Made by a program: the position numbers and the translations under genes. From contig JAICEH010000079.1 of NCBI GenBank assembly GCA_025924275.1, forward strand, positions 1 to 9,036: 9,036 bases of DNA. The letters run 5' to 3'. Under the pieces are notes generated by a model, which saw only the letters and a program-made list of their open reading frames with translations, did not search any database and was not told where the DNA came from. Each line of letters opens with the position of its first letter. Position 1 is the first letter of the stretch. The DNA comes from Gemmatimonadales bacterium. GTDB lineage: Bacteria > Gemmatimonadota > Gemmatimonadetes > Gemmatimonadales > GWC2-71-9. Shown piece by piece: positions 1-6,526 of the stretch.

Positions 1-454
1 CGTTGCCGCCCACCGCCTGCTGGGTGTAGGCGTAGCCGGTGATGTCGCCGGTGATCATCGCCTGCGCGCCGATGATCCCGCCCTGGCCCGGGGCCGTCTG
101 CGGGTTGACCCGCCCCGACGCCCCGAAGTCCTGCTCCGCCAGCACCGCCTGCCCCTGCTGCCGCTCGAGCACCACGAACCGCCGGGACTCCACCAGGGTG
201 GTGGTCAGGATCTCGGTGAGCGCGCGGGCGAACTCCGGCGGGGGCGGGAGCGCCACCGTGGTCGTGGTCTGGGTGCCGCCCTGCGCCATCGGCACCTGCG
301 CCGTCTGCATCCGGAGGGCGCTCCCGGAGAGATCCATCACGGCCAGCCGGAGCTTCGCCGTCTCGGGGCCGACCCCGATCGCCTGCGCACCGAGCGCTGC
401 GGGCGCCAGCGCGAGCGTCGCGGCGAGCATGGGCACCGCCAGGCGCGCCGTCAT
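1..454 (-). CDS. CsgG-family envelope protein, N-terminal part (runs off left edge)
   Basis: About 151 codons are visible, starting at an ATG whose complement is 452-454; the gene continues beyond position 1. The start overlaps the stop of the upstream OmpA-like gene (ATGA), with a GAGGTGG Shine-Dalgarno at 462-468, so translation is probably coupled. Residues 1 to about 24 form a Sec signal peptide ending in ALGAQA. No lipobox Cys is visible, unlike true CsgG, which is a lipoprotein. The mature part reads LRLAVMDLSG, then FARALTEILTTTLVESRRFVVLERQ, LAEQDFG and GAQAMITGDITGYAY. This is the pattern of the CsgG/HfaB family, where a short-lived regulator-like fold carries the FxxLER and GSIxGY-type motifs. 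Family members include the curli secretion channel CsgG, but many are uncharacterised periplasmic or outer-membrane proteins. The pore-forming hairpins would lie in the missing part, so a channel function cannot be decided here. Confidence 0.75.
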   Translation of the reverse strand, partial: MTARLAVPMLAATLALAPAALGAQAIGVGPETAKLRLAVMDLSGSALRMQTAQVPMAQGGTQTTTTVALPPPPEFARALTEILTTTLVESRRFVVLERQQGQAVLAEQDFGASGRVNPQTAPGQGGIIGAQAMITGDITGYAYTQQAVGGN

Positions 455-1659
455 TGCTTCACCACCTCGACCCGGCGGTTCTGCGCGCGGCCCTCGGCGG
501 TCGTGTTCGGGGCGGCGGGCTCCGTGTCGCCGAGCCCGCGGGTGGTGATCCGGTCGGCCGGGATCCCGAACTGGCCGACCAGCGCGGCCTTCACCGCCGC
601 CGCGCGGGCGTCGCTCAGCTTCAGGTTCGCCGCGGCTCCGCCGACGTTGTCGGTGTGGCCCTCGATCAGGACCCGGAGGTCTGGGTGCTCCCGGAGCGTC
701 GTGGCGATCTCCTTGAGCACCGGGCGCGATTCGGGCTGGAGGTCCGCCTTGCCCGTCGCGAAGAGGATCCCCTGGGTGGCCCACCGACCCTTCGCGGCGA
801 GCGCGTCGTACAGGACGTCGGTCTCGCTCTCGGCCACCCGGATCCGCGCGAGGTACACCGCCTGGCCCGGCTCCTCCGAGCCGCGGAGGAAGACCCGGAT
901 CACGGAGTCACGCCGGAAGGCCAGCTCCGGGATGTTGTACATCCGGCGCTCGTTCACGTAGAGCTTGAAGTAGGGGCCGTCCATCAGGACGCGGAGGTGC
1001 GCCACCTGCCCGAGGAGCGCCGGCCGCATCTCGTCGGGGACCCGCACGTCGGAAGAGCCGATGTCCTGCCCTCCCCCCATGATCACCGTTCCGGAGGTGT
1101 TCCAGTTCACCTCGGCCGAGGACTCCGAGCGGTCCATCGCCGGGCTGCCCTCGAACGCGACCATGTCGTACCCCCCCGAGGCGACGGCGGGCGCGACCAC
1201 GGCAAGCTCGAGGGTGAAGCGCTCCGGCAGCCGCGACCCGAGCGGGATCAGGAATTCCGAGCGACTGGTCGCGCGCAGCATCCGCACGCTGTCCACCTCG
1301 ACCACGTCCATCGACCCGCGCCGGTACTTCAGCCGGCGGGCGAAGTTGCCCACCCGGTCCTCGGAGAAGTCGGTGTAGAAGAGGACCTTCCCGCCCGGGA
1401 TGAAGTCGTAGTTCTCCCAGACCTTTGGGTCGGATCGGGCGGCCGGCTTGATCGTGTCCGCCGCGGCGGGGGCCGGGGCCGCGGCGGGGGCGGCCGAGGG
1501 AGCCGGCTGGGGAGCGGGGGCCGCCGCGGGCGGCTTCAGCTTGCCGGCGGCGTCCTTGACCTTCTTGACGCCGGGAAGCTGCGCGAGCGCCAGGGTCGGG
1601 CAACCGAGCAGCGCGACGGCCAGGAGCGCCGGGCCGGCGGCGCGGAATCGGGTGTGCAT
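451..1659 (-). CDS. OmpA-family protein with N-terminal Pro/Ala linker and jelly-roll-like middle domain
   Basis: The 402-residue product starts at an ATG with GGAGGG (complement of 1664-1669) 4 nt upstream. Residues 1-26 are an export signal. Cleavage could follow LALA26, or LLGC at residues 17-20 could be a lipobox, so a lipoprotein is possible. Residues 43-68 are a flexible Pro/Ala-rich linker. Residues about 85-280 begin WENYDFIPGGKVLFYTDFSED and look like a beta-rich LamG/concanavalin-type domain often placed before OmpA domains; that assignment is tentative. Residues about 297-400 are a clear OmpA C-terminal peptidoglycan-binding domain: ILFATGKADL, IEGHTDNVGG (D337), LSDARAAAV (D350, R352) and GRAQNRRVEVV (R395/R396). 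This domain binds diaminopimelate-containing peptidoglycan, so the protein probably tethers the outer membrane or an envelope complex to the wall. It is first in an operon with the overlapping CsgG-family gene, suggesting they work together. Confidence 0.9.
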   Translation of the reverse strand: MHTRFRAAGPALLAVALLGCPTLALAQLPGVKKVKDAAGKLKPPAAAPAPQPAPSAAPAAAPAPAAADTIKPAARSDPKVWENYDFIPGGKVLFYTDFSEDRVGNFARRLKYRRGSMDVVEVDSVRMLRATSRSEFLIPLGSRLPERFTLELAVVAPAVASGGYDMVAFEGSPAMDRSESSAEVNWNTSGTVIMGGGQDIGSSDVRVPDEMRPALLGQVAHLRVLMDGPYFKLYVNERRMYNIPELAFRRDSVIRVFLRGSEEPGQAVYLARIRVAESETDVLYDALAAKGRWATQGILFATGKADLQPESRPVLKEIATTLREHPDLRVLIEGHTDNVGGAAANLKLSDARAAAVKAALVGQFGIPADRITTRGLGDTEPAAPNTTAEGRAQNRRVEVVKQ

Positions 1660-1695
1660 GGCACCCTCCGGGGGCTGGGGATGGGGTCGGGTCCC

Positions 1696-1723
1696 AGCCT
1701 AGCCCGGGGGCATCACCCGGCAA
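1696..1723 (-). promoter_or_regulatory. Candidate sigma-70-like promoter for the OmpA/CsgG operon
   Basis: On the minus strand, TTGCCG (complement of 1718-1723) is followed after 16 nt by TAGGCT (complement of 1696-1701), about 37 nt upstream of the ATG. The match to TTGACA/TATAAT is partial. It is the best pair I see in the divergent spacer, but chance occurrence is possible. Confidence 0.3.
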
Positions 1724-1817
1724 TCAGCGCGGCATCAAGGCCCGTCAACCTCCCCCGGCGGGATCCCCGCGGTGCCGGTCCGGAGCGGGTTTCTTGATGA
1801 CCGGATGACGGGGCCTG

Positions 1818-1841
1818 ACCCGGGGGTGACGACCCCCCGGT
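1818..1841. promoter_or_regulatory. GC-rich inverted repeat in the divergent intergenic region
   Basis: ACCCGGGGGT (1818-1827), loop GACG, ACCCCCCGGT (1832-1841): 10-bp arms with one mismatch. It ends on TACCCT (1841-1846), a weak -10-like hexamer for the plus-strand genes, about 50 nt upstream of gene A. It could be an operator or a 5'-UTR hairpin. There is no T-tract, so it is not a normal intrinsic terminator. The rest of the 1660-1894 spacer holds no gene that I can support. Confidence 0.3.
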
Positions 1842-1879
1842 ACCCTCCCTCCCGATCCCCGGCCCTCGAGCAACCCCGC

Positions 1880-1887
1880 GGAGAAGG
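1880..1887 (+). promoter_or_regulatory. Ribosome binding site that fixes the start of gene A
   Basis: GGAGAAGG lies 7 nt before the ATG at 1895. The reading frame is open upstream to a GTG at 1772, but that start would put 41 polar, Pro/Arg-rich residues before the signal peptide and has no clear Shine-Dalgarno. The ATG at 1895 is therefore the likely start. Confidence 0.7.
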
Positions 1888-1894
1888 TGGCCCC

Positions 1895-3448
1895 ATGCCT
1901 GCGACCCGTTCCGTCACGCCGTCCACCCTGGCCCTCGCCCTGTTCTTCCTGGCCCCGCCGGCCGCCGCCCAGATCCTCGAGCGCCCCCCCACGACGGCGC
2001 CGACCATCATGAGCGACGCCACGCCGCCGGTCGTCACCACCACCGGGATCCCCGCCGGCGTCCAGGTCTCCTGGCAACCGGTCACCGGCGCCGTGGGCTA
2101 CACCCTCTGCCGCGAGACCCCGCCGGGCTCGACTACGTGCACGGCGCTCACCGCCAGCCAGCTCCCGGCCACCACGCTCAAGTACTACGACGTCTTCCTG
2201 CCGCCGGGCGGCATGCACGCCTACCGGGTCACCGCCTGGCGCGCCGACCAGCACCACGGCACGGCCGCGCCGGTGACGGGCCAGGCCGGCGACGTCACCA
2301 AGCCGCACGACTTCCGGGTCCTGCACGACTCCTCCAGCGCAGCCACGCCGGTGCTGGTCATCGGCTGGACTCCGCCCACCTACTACAAGGCCACCGGCGA
2401 GCAGGTGAAGGTGACCACGTTCCGGCTCTCCGGCACCGGGCTCTCCGCGCCGCAGGTGGTGAACGCCACCAGCTACCGCGTGCCACTCGGCTCGGGGGAC
2501 CACCAGTGGCAGGTCACCGCGATGATCCCCAACCCGGCGGGCGGCTGGTACGAATCGGCGAATCCCGAGTACCTGTCGTTCAAGGCGCTGGTCAAGTACC
2601 GGCTCGTGGCGCTGGGGTTCAAGGTGCTGCAGGAGGCCACCGACCCGCCCATCGACCTCAATGGAGTGTTCAACGAGGTCTACGCCGCCGCCGCGGTCAC
2701 GGTGACCACCACCGCCTTCGCCAGCCCCTCCACCTACTCGGTGCGGAGCGCCACGTTCGGCGAGCTGGGCAACAATGCCAAGCAGTTCCCCCCCGGCCGG
2801 GTCCGCGCGGGAACCGCCGGCCGCAACGGCGGCCTCACCTCCGGCGACCTGGTTCCGGCCGGGCTCAACCTCCTGGGGGCCACGGCCCCGATCACGGGTA
2901 CCACCACCGACCCCAAGGCCACCGCTCCCACCAGCAGCTCCGCCTTCCCGATGCTCATCTGGGAGGGGCGCCTCCCGGCCACCGGGATGGTGGTGATCCA
3001 CCCCACCCTCTGGGAGGAAGACCCGGACCACAGCTTCCACAGCGAATGGGTCCGGAGGGTCGGGCAGTGGGGAACCGCCGGGTACGCCGGACTGAATTTC
3101 GACCAGGGCGTGATCACCCGGCTTCGCGACAACGCGCAGGTGGGGCCGGGCATCCAGGGTTCCTCGGTCTTCGGCTGCCAGGACGATCTGCTGATCCCGG
3201 CGCAGTGGCCCATGTGCCTCGCCAACGGCCAGGATCGGCCCCTCGGGCTCACCGGGGACCCCCGCGGGATCGCCTTCTGGTTTGACCGGGTGCTGGTGCT
3301 CACCCCGGCCTCCATCGAGGCGGCGCTGCGCGGCGTCGGCACGAGGCCCGGCACGTCGCCCGGGACCATCGTGGTGCCGCTCCTCGACACCGGGAAAGAG
3401 GCCAAGGCCAGCTACGAACTCTACCTCCGCGTGGAGCGCCTCCCATGA
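1895..3448 (+). CDS. Secreted two-FN3 protein, paralog A of a tandem triplet
   Basis: The 517-residue product is exported. Signal peptide residues 1-25 end in PPAAA, with Gln26 as likely first mature residue. Residues 26-45 (QILERPPTTAPTIMSDATPP) are identical in paralogs B and C. FN3-like domain 1 spans about 52-109 (VQVSWQPVTGAVGYTLCRE to HAYRVTAWRADQ), with C72 and C82 placed for a disulfide. FN3-like domain 2 spans about 136-230. From about 234 to the end is a domain I cannot name, opening with YRLVALGFKV and containing DLNGVFNEVY (254-263), IHPTLWEED, C428 and C441 (Cx12C), and ending ELYLRVERLP. A Thr/Ser/Pro-rich stretch around 328-350 is 13 residues longer than in B and C and explains the length difference. 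No catalytic motif is evident. An adhesive, structural or binding role is plausible from the FN3 folds only. Its stop overlaps the start of B (ATGA). Confidence 0.85.
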   Translation: MPATRSVTPSTLALALFFLAPPAAAQILERPPTTAPTIMSDATPPVVTTTGIPAGVQVSWQPVTGAVGYTLCRETPPGSTTCTALTASQLPATTLKYYDVFLPPGGMHAYRVTAWRADQHHGTAAPVTGQAGDVTKPHDFRVLHDSSSAATPVLVIGWTPPTYYKATGEQVKVTTFRLSGTGLSAPQVVNATSYRVPLGSGDHQWQVTAMIPNPAGGWYESANPEYLSFKALVKYRLVALGFKVLQEATDPPIDLNGVFNEVYAAAAVTVTTTAFASPSTYSVRSATFGELGNNAKQFPPGRVRAGTAGRNGGLTSGDLVPAGLNLLGATAPITGTTTDPKATAPTSSSAFPMLIWEGRLPATGMVVIHPTLWEEDPDHSFHSEWVRRVGQWGTAGYAGLNFDQGVITRLRDNAQVGPGIQGSSVFGCQDDLLIPAQWPMCLANGQDRPLGLTGDPRGIAFWFDRVLVLTPASIEAALRGVGTRPGTSPGTIVVPLLDTGKEAKASYELYLRVERLP

Positions 3449-4962
3449 CCCGGCCTGACGTCCTCCGCTTCGCGATCGCCGGGCTCGCGTCCGCAGGCCT
3501 CGCGGCCCTGGCATCGCCCGCCGCGGCACAGATCCTCGAGCGCCCGCCCACGACGGCGCCGACGATCATGAGCGACGCCACCCCGCCGGCCGGCGTCGCC
3601 ACCGAGTCGTTCGCCGCCGGCATCGTGGTGTCGTGGCAGCCGCCCACCGGCGCGGTGGGCTACACCCTCTGCCGGGAGACCCCTCCGGGCTCCGCCAACT
3701 GCGCGATCCTCACCCCCTCCCAGCTCCCGGCCACCACGCTCAAGTACTTCGATGCCGGCCTCCCGCCGGGCGGATCCCACGCGTACCGGGTGACCGCCTG
3801 GCGGGCCGACCAGCACCACGGCACCGCGGCGCCCGTGACCGGCCGCGCTGGGGATGTCCCCCCACCGGCCAACTTCCGCGTGCTCGAGGACCGGTCCATG
3901 GCCGCGAACGCCGAGCTCGTCCTCGGCTGGGACGCGCCCTCCTATTTCACCAGCACCGGCCAGGCGGTGAAGGTGGGCACCTTCCGCCTCTCGGGCACCG
4001 GGCTCTCCGCGCCCCTGATGGTCAACGCAACCAGCCAGCGCGTGGCCCTTGGCTCGGGCGACCACCGCTGGACGGTCACCGCGATGATCCCGAGCCCGGC
4101 CGGCGGCTGGTTCGAGTCCCCCACCCCCGGCACGCTCGACTTCAAGGCGCCGGGGAGGTACCGGCTCGTGGCCCTGGGGTTCCAGGTGCAGCAGCAGTCC
4201 CCGGACGACCTGCTGGACAAGGACGGCCGGGGCAACGAGGTCTACGTGGCCGCGGCGGTCACGGTCACGACCCGGTCCCTCTCGATGCCGCAGGTGAATA
4301 CCGTCCGGGGCGGTTCCTACGGCGACGTGGGGAACAGCGGCAAGGCCTTCCCGCGCCGGTACCAGGCCGGGAGCGCGAGCCGGGGCGGCGGCCTCGCCAC
4401 GGGGGACATCGTTCCCGTCGGCCTCAACCTCGGGGCGCCGACCAGCGCGGTAAGTCCCTCCGCCTTCCCCGTCGTCCTCTGGGAAGGTCGGTTGAACGAC
4501 CAGGGGATGGTGGTGGTGCACCCGACGCTCTGGGAGGAGGACCTCGAACAGACCGCGTACAACAAGTGGGTCGGCAAGGTCACGGCGGCGGCGCAGGCGG
4601 GCTATGGCGCGCTGCGGGCCGACCTGGCCGCCATCACCACGCTCCGCGACGGGGGGGGCCTGGGCCCGGCCACCGGCGACGCCGTCGTCGGCTGCCAGGA
4701 CGACATCATCTATGTGCCCCTTCCCGACCACTGCCCAGCCCACGGCCAGGACCGGCCGCTGGGACTCGTCCCCTCCCACTCCGCGGCCTACTGGCACGAC
4801 CGTCTCGTGGTCCTGACGCAGGCCTCCATCGAGGCCGCCCTCAAGTCCCAGGGCCCGAGGCCGGGCGCCGCCCCGGGCGTGATCATCGTCCCGCTCCTCG
4901 AGTCTGGGAAGGAAGCGAAGGGCGGCTACGAGCTCTACCTCAGGGTGGAGCGCCTCCCGTGA
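3445..4962 (+). CDS. Secreted two-FN3 protein, paralog B of a tandem triplet
   Basis: The 505-residue product starts at an ATG that overlaps the stop of gene A by 4 nt. The Shine-Dalgarno GGAG (3433-3436) lies inside A's codons for Val-Glu-Arg, 8 nt upstream, which implies translational coupling. Signal peptide residues 1-28 have an N-terminal Arg and end in SPAAA; the mature protein starts QILERPP. FN3-like domains lie at about 55-113 (C76, C86) and 140-234. The C-terminal domain spans about 238-505, with the acidic motif DKDGRGNEVY at 258-267, HPTLWEED and the C417/C430 pair. The acidic motif resembles a calcium-binding loop, which is an inference only. A run of eight G at 4651-4658 encodes part of residues 402-405, in a loop where A and C differ in sequence. 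The function is unknown; secretion and a disulfide-stabilised beta-rich structure are well supported. Confidence 0.85.
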   Translation: MTRPDVLRFAIAGLASAGLAALASPAAAQILERPPTTAPTIMSDATPPAGVATESFAAGIVVSWQPPTGAVGYTLCRETPPGSANCAILTPSQLPATTLKYFDAGLPPGGSHAYRVTAWRADQHHGTAAPVTGRAGDVPPPANFRVLEDRSMAANAELVLGWDAPSYFTSTGQAVKVGTFRLSGTGLSAPLMVNATSQRVALGSGDHRWTVTAMIPSPAGGWFESPTPGTLDFKAPGRYRLVALGFQVQQQSPDDLLDKDGRGNEVYVAAAVTVTTRSLSMPQVNTVRGGSYGDVGNSGKAFPRRYQAGSASRGGGLATGDIVPVGLNLGAPTSAVSPSAFPVVLWEGRLNDQGMVVVHPTLWEEDLEQTAYNKWVGKVTAAAQAGYGALRADLAAITTLRDGGGLGPATGDAVVGCQDDIIYVPLPDHCPAHGQDRPLGLVPSHSAAYWHDRLVVLTQASIEAALKSQGPRPGAAPGVIIVPLLESGKEAKGGYELYLRVERLP

Positions 4963-6476
4963 TCCGGCCGATCATCCCCTTCGCCTCCGCCGGGATGGCA
5001 GTCGCCACCCTCGCGGGGCTGGCGACGCCCATCACCGCCCAGATCCTCGAGCGGCCCCCGACGACGGCGCCGACGATCATGAGCGACGCCACCCCACCGG
5101 CAGGCGTCACGACCACCGCCATCCCCGCGGGCATCACGGTTTCCTGGCAGCCGGTGACCGGCGCCGTGGGCTATACCCTCTGCCGCGAGAGCCCGCCCGG
5201 GTCGGCCACCTGCACTCCGCTCACGGCGAGCCCGCTCCCGGCCACCACGGCCAAGTACTTCGACGTCGGCCTGGCGCCCGGTGGCTCCCACGCCTACCGG
5301 GTCACCGCCTGGCGAGCCGACCAGCACCACGGCACCGCCCCGCCGGTGGCCGGCCGCGCGGGCGACGTTCCCGCCCCGGGGAACCTGCGGATCCTCGAGG
5401 ACCGGTCCATGCAGTCCACCGCCGAGCTCCTCCTCGGCTGGGACGCGCCCGCGTACTACGCGACCGGCGGGCGGCAGGCGAACGCGGGCACCTTCCGCTT
5501 CTCGGGGTCCGGGCTCTCCGCCCCCCAGCTGGTGAATGACACACGCTTTCGTCTGGGGCTCAACCCCGGCGACCACCAGTGGCAGGTGACGGCACTGATC
5601 CCGGACCCGGCCGGGGGCTGGTTCGAGTCCCCCACGCCGGCCACGATCGCCTACAAGGCGCCGGGCAGGTACCGGCTCGTGGCCCTGGGCTTCAAGGTGA
5701 TGCAGCAGGCCACCGAGCCGGTGGTCGAGACCGACGGGGTCGGAAACGAGGTGTATGCCGCCGCCACCGTCACGGCCACGACCACCACGCTCTCCAGCCC
5801 CGTCGTCCGCACCATCCAGAGCGCCACCTTCGGCTCGACGGGCAAGGGCGGCAAGGAATTCCCCGGGCGGATCCAGGCCGGCAGCGCCTCACGGACCGGC
5901 GGCCTCACCATCGGCGATCTCGTGCCGGCGGGGCTCAGCCTCGGCGCCCCGACCGGCACCGTGGGCACGGCAGGGTTCCCGCTGCTCCTGTGGGAGGGCA
6001 AGCTCAACGACCAGGTCATGCTCGTGGTGCACCCGACGCTCTGGGAGGAGGATCCCGACCACGCCCAGTTCGCCACCTGGAGGCAGCTGGTGGAGGCGAA
6101 GGCGCAGGGTGCCTACGGGAGCGACCAGTACGCGGTCAACAACATCATGGCGCTCCGCGACCGCGAGCTGCCGACACTGGCCCGGGTCGGGCGCCTGTTC
6201 AGCTGCCAGGACGACATTCTCAACCTCTCGTGGACCGGCAGTTGTCGCGCCCAGGGCACCGATCGTCCCCTCGGGCTCAAGCCGGACGCCCCGGGGACCG
6301 CGATCTGGGAGGACCATTTCCTGGTCCTGACGCGGGCCCAGATCGAGGCAGCGCTCCAGGGCACGGCCCCGCGGCCCGGCGCCGCGCCGGGAGTGATCGT
6401 GGTGTCCTTGATCGATTCCGGCCTCGAGGCCAAGGCCAGGTACGAGCTCTACCTCAAGGTGGAGCGCCTCCCGTGA
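4959..6476 (+). CDS. Secreted two-FN3 protein, paralog C of a tandem triplet
   Basis: I chose the GTG start at 4959 because it overlaps B's stop (GTGA), has GGAG (4947-4950) 8 nt upstream, and gives a signal peptide with an N-terminal Arg. An in-frame ATG at 4995 would lose that charged region, and the much longer open frame upstream (back to 3633) is a shadow of B. The product has 505 residues. The signal peptide is about 1-27, ending in TPITA. The invariant mature N-terminus is at 28-47, FN3-like domains at about 54-112 (C75, C85) and 139-233, and the C-terminal domain at about 237-505. The latter contains ETDGVGNEVY (257-266), HPTLWEEDPDH, C416/C429 and the end ELYLKVERLP. The signal peptide shares almost nothing with those of A and B, while the mature protein aligns with both along its whole length. 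No enzymatic motif is seen. Confidence 0.83.
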   Translation: MIRPIIPFASAGMAVATLAGLATPITAQILERPPTTAPTIMSDATPPAGVTTTAIPAGITVSWQPVTGAVGYTLCRESPPGSATCTPLTASPLPATTAKYFDVGLAPGGSHAYRVTAWRADQHHGTAPPVAGRAGDVPAPGNLRILEDRSMQSTAELLLGWDAPAYYATGGRQANAGTFRFSGSGLSAPQLVNDTRFRLGLNPGDHQWQVTALIPDPAGGWFESPTPATIAYKAPGRYRLVALGFKVMQQATEPVVETDGVGNEVYAAATVTATTTTLSSPVVRTIQSATFGSTGKGGKEFPGRIQAGSASRTGGLTIGDLVPAGLSLGAPTGTVGTAGFPLLLWEGKLNDQVMLVVHPTLWEEDPDHAQFATWRQLVEAKAQGAYGSDQYAVNNIMALRDRELPTLARVGRLFSCQDDILNLSWTGSCRAQGTDRPLGLKPDAPGTAIWEDHFLVLTRAQIEAALQGTAPRPGAAPGVIVVSLIDSGLEAKARYELYLKVERLP

Positions 6477-6526
6477 ACCGGCCCGGCTCCCCGCGGCCGC
6501 CGCCCGCCGCTATCTTTCCAGGATGA
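6473..6526 (+). CDS. 17-codon mini-ORF bridging gene C and the desaturase; possible remnant of a fourth copy
   Basis: The GTG at 6473 overlaps the stop of C (GTGA), as C overlaps B, and has the same GGAG (6461-6464) 8 nt upstream. It reads VNRPGSPRPPPAAIFPG and stops with a TGA at 6524-6526 that overlaps the desaturase ATG at 6523 (ATGA). The first codons resemble the starts of B (MTRP) and C (MIRP). It may be the leftover start of a lost fourth paralog, a coupling leader peptide, or a chance open frame. No peptide evidence is possible from sequence alone. Confidence 0.35.
   Translation: MNRPGSPRPPPAAIFPG
6511..6519 (+). promoter_or_regulatory. Possible -10-like element just upstream of the desaturase
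   Basis: TATCTTTCC is one of the few AT-containing stretches in the spacer and lies 3 nt before AGGATG. If it is a -10 element, the transcript would be nearly leaderless, since there is no room for a normal Shine-Dalgarno. No convincing -35 is seen. It would let the desaturase be transcribed apart from genes A to C. Confidence 0.25.

Larger units (their letters stand above)
1895..6476 (+). repeat. Tandem triplication of a ~1.5-kb gene unit
   Basis: Three head-to-tail units share one domain order and one end. The 60-nt block coding for the invariant mature N-terminus starts at 1970, 3529 and 5040, giving periods of 1559 and 1511 nt. It differs at only 3 (A/B), 4 (B/C) and 5 (A/C) positions, all synonymous. 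The unit junction GTGGAGCGCCTCCC(A/G)TGA(N)CCGGCC appears at 3431, 4946 and just after C near 6460. The rest is clearly diverged, so this is not a recent assembly duplicate. Confidence 0.85.

Noticed and set aside
1751..1775. Short palindrome GCGGGATCCCCGC in the divergent spacer
   Set aside because: A 5-bp stem with a 3-nt loop is expected by chance in DNA this GC-rich.
454..1797. Long plus-strand open frame antisense to the OmpA gene
   Set aside because: Its product is Arg/Gly/Val-rich with no signal or domain. It mirrors the clearly coding OmpA frame, as expected at high GC.
1772..1894. GTG start at 1772 for gene A
   Set aside because: It would bury the signal peptide behind 41 polar residues and lacks a Shine-Dalgarno, while the ATG at 1895 has GGAGAAGG.
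1745..4797. Two long minus-strand open frames (594 and 458 codons) antisense to genes A and B
   Set aside because: They resemble each other only because A and B are paralogs. The products are low-complexity Arg/Gly/His-rich, and the plus strand has signal peptides, Shine-Dalgarno sites and conserved domains.
3633..4958. Upstream extension of the gene C frame through gene B
   Set aside because: It is a shadow of B in another frame. The GTG at 4959 with GGAG and a signal peptide is the credible start. The open frame matters only for the slippage idea.
1895..6476. Assembly artefact explaining the three similar genes
   Set aside because: Copies differ throughout, including unrelated signal peptides and a 13-residue insertion in A, so they are real diverged paralogs.
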